The notes under the pieces: model-generated
Seen by the model: the letters and a program-made list of their open reading frames with translations, nothing else
Databases searched by the model: none
Told to the model about the DNA's origin: nothing
Source: Parapristionchus giblindavisi
Taxonomy: Eukaryota; Nematoda; Chromadorea; Rhabditida; Diplogasteridae
Length of the DNA: 64,000 nucleotides
Direction: 5' to 3'
Assembly (NCBI GenBank): GCA_943737045.1
Contig: CALSFV010000203.1
Location: forward strand, 1-64,000
Made by a program: the position numbers and the translations under genes
Part shown: piece after piece, positions 60,501-64,000 of the stretch
Layout of the letters: the number at the start of each line of letters is the position of its first letter
How positions within the stretch are numbered: position 1 is the stretch's first letter

Positions 60501-63135
60501 TCTTCTCTACGCTAATAAGAGTCATTCGATGCTCATATTACTACGGATCGAGAATATACAATATGATCCTCCCCACCCTTCCTTTCTCTCTTCTATTCTG
60601 ATGAAGATATTCGGATTATGAACCCTTATTGTGGCCAGATGATGTCTATCCTTTATGCAGCAAACATTACATGTACAACATTCATTGTTCACAAATGTTA
60701 GCGAGACATCTTTGATTTCACACCAATACCATAAACATTCCCAGTGATATTCATCTATTTATGGACAGAAGATAAAGGTAGTACAATCAAATGTCGCCGT
60801 ATTCATTCAAAGACATAATAGAGCTCACACGTGTAATTGAATTGGTAGTTGAAGTTGAAGACTATGAACAGAGAAGGATATGAGGATATAGATAGAGGGC
60901 GAGGGAGAGAGATATATAGAAAGAGAGTTGCTAGAGAGAGATTGCAATTGCATTGTGATTTGTCGAAAGCGAAGCCATATGCGGAAGAAAGGTGAAAGCG
61001 TGAAGAAGAGGAAGAGATCCGATGACTATAGAAAGGGAGAATGATTAGATAGAAGATAAGAGAGAGAGAGAGTTAAAGAAGTTCGGTCTCCTTGACCTTA
61101 TCAAATACAAAGATTAAGAAAAGATTGATTGACTTACCGACGAAGAAACAATAATCCTTTCGATGATTGTGGATGAGAAGATGAATCTATAATACGAAAT
61201 GATTCATTCCAATGAAATATACTGGGATTCAAAGAAAGGGATAAAGTAATGAAGAATGAATCACATATGAGGTACTGTATTGGTAGAATGGTTTAGTATA
61301 TAGAATAAAGTGAGCGAGAGAAGGAGGCTACTTGATGAGAAGAAAAAGAATAAGAATAAGTGATGATCACTCAACCCAAATTCTAGTACAAAAGGCGAGG
61401 AAAGACAAGAAATGCGAGAGAGACGATATTCTATAAGTCATATCTATCGCTCTATTCTTCTTTTGATTCTTCTTTATTCATTCTCTTGTCCACTCGAGAG
61501 TTTACTGAGAAGGAAGATGAAATGCTTGAAGAGTCAAGACTATGCGTTTGAGAGTTCACAGGGCATTTTATCCCCCCCCCCTCATCTCCGTCTCTCTATC
61601 TCTACCTCTCCATATCCCTCCTCTGCCTCCCCTCCCAATCTGTCTATATGTCTGTCTCTCTTCCTCGTTATCGTATCTCTTCACATATCTCTCCTATTTA
61701 CTTCTACATCTATCTTTGTATTCTCCTATCTCTCCCATCTCACAGTTTCTAAAAGCTATTATTATAAAGAAAATCGATCGTATATCAGTGAAAGAGGAAA
61801 GAGATCACGAAGTATCGTTCATTTGTCTCGTGCGATGCAGTGAAAATGAGAGGATGGTACAAAAGAAAAGTGAGCAGCAAGTAAAAAAGAGTGAATGTCG
61901 GCAAAGAAAAGTGAATAGGGCAAAGGGGAAAAGATAGACGATTGACTGGTGACCAGATGTGTGTTGAATAGAATCAAATCTAGAAGAATAAGAAGAAGAA
62001 GAGGACGATAGTCTAAAAGAAGAAGAAGAAGAATCAAGTGATGGAGTCAAAGGAAAGCCATAAGAAAAACGTCGTGAGATAAAGAAATGAAAGTGAAAGA
62101 AGAAAAAAAGAGAAGAAAGGTGACCATCATAGGGTGAAAGGGTGAATGAGACGATGAAGCAACAGGAAAACACTCTGACCCGTTACCCACTCTCTGTCTC
62201 TCTCTATATCCCTCTCTGTCCATCCCTCTATCTCTAGCTATCTCACTCTCTCTGGCAAAGTTCAGGGAGTATGGGTAATTTATATGGAGAGAAAGGGAAA
62301 TCAAAGAGGAATGATGTTGAATAATGAATAAGTTGGAATGGATAACGTTCCTGAGGGGCAATATGGATCAACGTCTATCACTGTTTATCCCTTCATCCGC
62401 ATCGTTTTTCAACATTGTATCCACTCTCATCTCAATTTGACTGAATCTATCCCTCTGTCTTTCTCTTTGTTACAGTCTATACGGAGCCGCCGTCTCTAGA
62501 ACAATAGCTATAAAGGCAGAGAATTGCATTAAATGAGATAGAAAGGGACATCTGAGTCCCTATGATTGGTCCTTCTCCGCCTCCCCTATCTCTTTCACTC
62601 GATGAATACAAACAACAAGACGAGAAGGAGGATAATACATTTTCAATTAAAGAAAGAGATTAATATCAACACGTGATTAGACGATAACGTTGAAAGAATG
62701 GAAATGTCTGGACAAAGTGCGAAAAGATAAACGTTATTGAAAAGAATTATGCAAACGAAGATTAAACGTATTCATAGTATGAAAATAAAACTTACAAGAA
62801 GTTAAGAATTACTTGAATCATATGAGATCACTAAAGTAATGGCAGTTTGGACACCGTACCATTGAAGATATAGAGATTAAAGGACAAAGGTGAGACAAAT
62901 AAGTAAGAGTACCTTAAAGGGAATGGAAAGGGAAAAGGTCTTCGTCTGTTGAATGGCTATTCACTCTCATTCACACTCAACACATGGCAACCACATACTG
63001 TTTAATCCTGTTTCCGCCTCTTCTTCCCTTTCCTTTCTTCTCTTTTTGAGTAGTATCCGTCAACTTTCATTCTTAGTATATATCGAGTCATTGAACCGGA
63101 ATCCCCCAATCGAAAGAGTAGGATCATCTCTCACT

Positions 63136-63202
<67 letters not shown>

Positions 63203-64000
63203 ATATCTTTGTAGCGTAGAGGAATGGCCGAGGGGAATGGGGATACCGTATGCCATAGACCAGACGAGAGTAGAAGAAGAAGAAGAAGAAGGGGCTATTG
63301 TCAGCCAGAGAAAAAGAGAGAGGGGGGGGAGATATTTCTACGCAATTCAGAATGGGTCGACAGAGAGAGAATGAAGAGGATAGAGACCTCAAATCCTCTT
63401 TTGTGCATATCCCCTCCCCCTTCTACATATGCCCTGCGGCCATCTTGAGCATTATTGAATTCCAGCACCCATTATTACTAATATCGCTTTCAATAAGACT
63501 CAAGACCACAAACAATTGTATGAGAGAAGAGGGATGGTCAATCGGGAGAATGATTAAGAAAGGAAATGGAGAGAGTAGCGGGGAAAAAAAGGACTTAACG
63601 CGGTAAAACGGTGCTGCCTAAGAGGGGTGGAAAGGAGGCAGTCGGTCAAGAAATGATAGACCACAAGAGAAAGGCGATTGTGTAAGAGAAGAAGAGGAGG
63701 AGGAAGGGGCATCTGTCTAATTGGTTGTACCCTCTAAGGAAAAAAGAATAGAAAAGAGAATAGAGGAAGAGATACTACAAATGGATACCTTTACTATCGA
63801 AGAACCAAATGACCTCTCAAGAGAAGAAGGAGATCACGAGAAGATAAGATGATGATGATGAGAGAAGAGAAAAGGCCACCGATAGTCTCATTGGCAACGG
63901 AAGAAATGAATGATGATCATATAGAGATTAGTATATAGAGAATGAATGAATAAGAGTGTCTCATCAGTTTCACGAATAGTAAATGGAAATGATGAGAGGG
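57598..64000. other. 6.4-kb upstream region of SoxD without recognised genes
   Basis: Dominated by GA/GAA-rich sequence on the + strand (57860-58020, 58290-58400, 59560-59830, 61980-62110, 63650-63860), TC-rich blocks (59040-59110, 61590-61720) and a (TTCA)n run at about 59428-59460. Open frames are low-complexity with no recognisable motifs. It may hold SoxD 5' UTR exons and regulatory DNA, which I cannot resolve. Confidence 0.55.
63138..63200. repeat. (TA)n microsatellite
   Basis: About 31 uninterrupted TA dinucleotides in intergenic DNA. Confidence 0.95.

Overview
This is eukaryotic nuclear DNA from a compact invertebrate genome. Genes are split into many short exons; introns are often 45-60 bp, with GT-AG ends and pyrimidine-rich acceptors. 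The gene set (a UNC-115/abLIM homologue, a compact SoxD/EGL-13-like factor, a GAPR-1-like CAP protein and Skeletor-type DM13 proteins) and acceptor-like sites just upstream of some start codons suggest a nematode or another ecdysozoan. The species is not determined. At least seven 3' splice sites read AAG rather than CAG or TAG, which argues against Caenorhabditis. No bacterial, organellar or viral genes were seen.

Layout: 1-4.8 kb is a near-identical tandem array of about 1-kb units, each holding a long (CCCTCT)n cassette and exon-like blocks. It runs into a diverged unit lacking the cassette and then a small chromodomain gene (+, to 5855). A decayed CR1/Jockey-type LINE fragment lies at 6.7-7.3 kb. 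A KAT2 (GCN5/PCAF) lysine acetyltransferase occupies 13.9-7.8 kb (-); its last intron carries a 1591-bp transposon with arms of about 450 bp and a 4-bp target duplication. UNC-115/abLIM (+, 16.5-23.8 kb) contains a 530-bp MITE with a perfect 8-bp duplication in an intron. A CAP protein (+, 25.8-28.2 kb) converges on a KDEL receptor (-, 30.6-29.0 kb). From 31.6 to 34.0 kb there is a LINE remnant and a non-autonomous hAT-type element that seems to carry a piece of another gene. Two DM13-family secreted genes follow on + (35.05-41.0 and 46.6-50.6 kb), then a SoxD gene on - (57.6-52.9 kb). The rest, notably 41.1-45.4 and 57.6-64 kb, is polypurine/polypyrimidine and microsatellite-rich DNA in which I see no gene.

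The genes do not form an evident pathway. The one local functional cluster is the DM13 pair, two predicted surface or matrix proteins in tandem with similar ends (signal peptide, hydrophobic tail) but different middles. The most unusual structures are the exon-bearing (CCCTCT)n array feeding a chromodomain gene and the hAT element with a duplicated right end and captured exons. All gene models were spliced by eye from donor and acceptor sites and reading phase; no transcript evidence was available.
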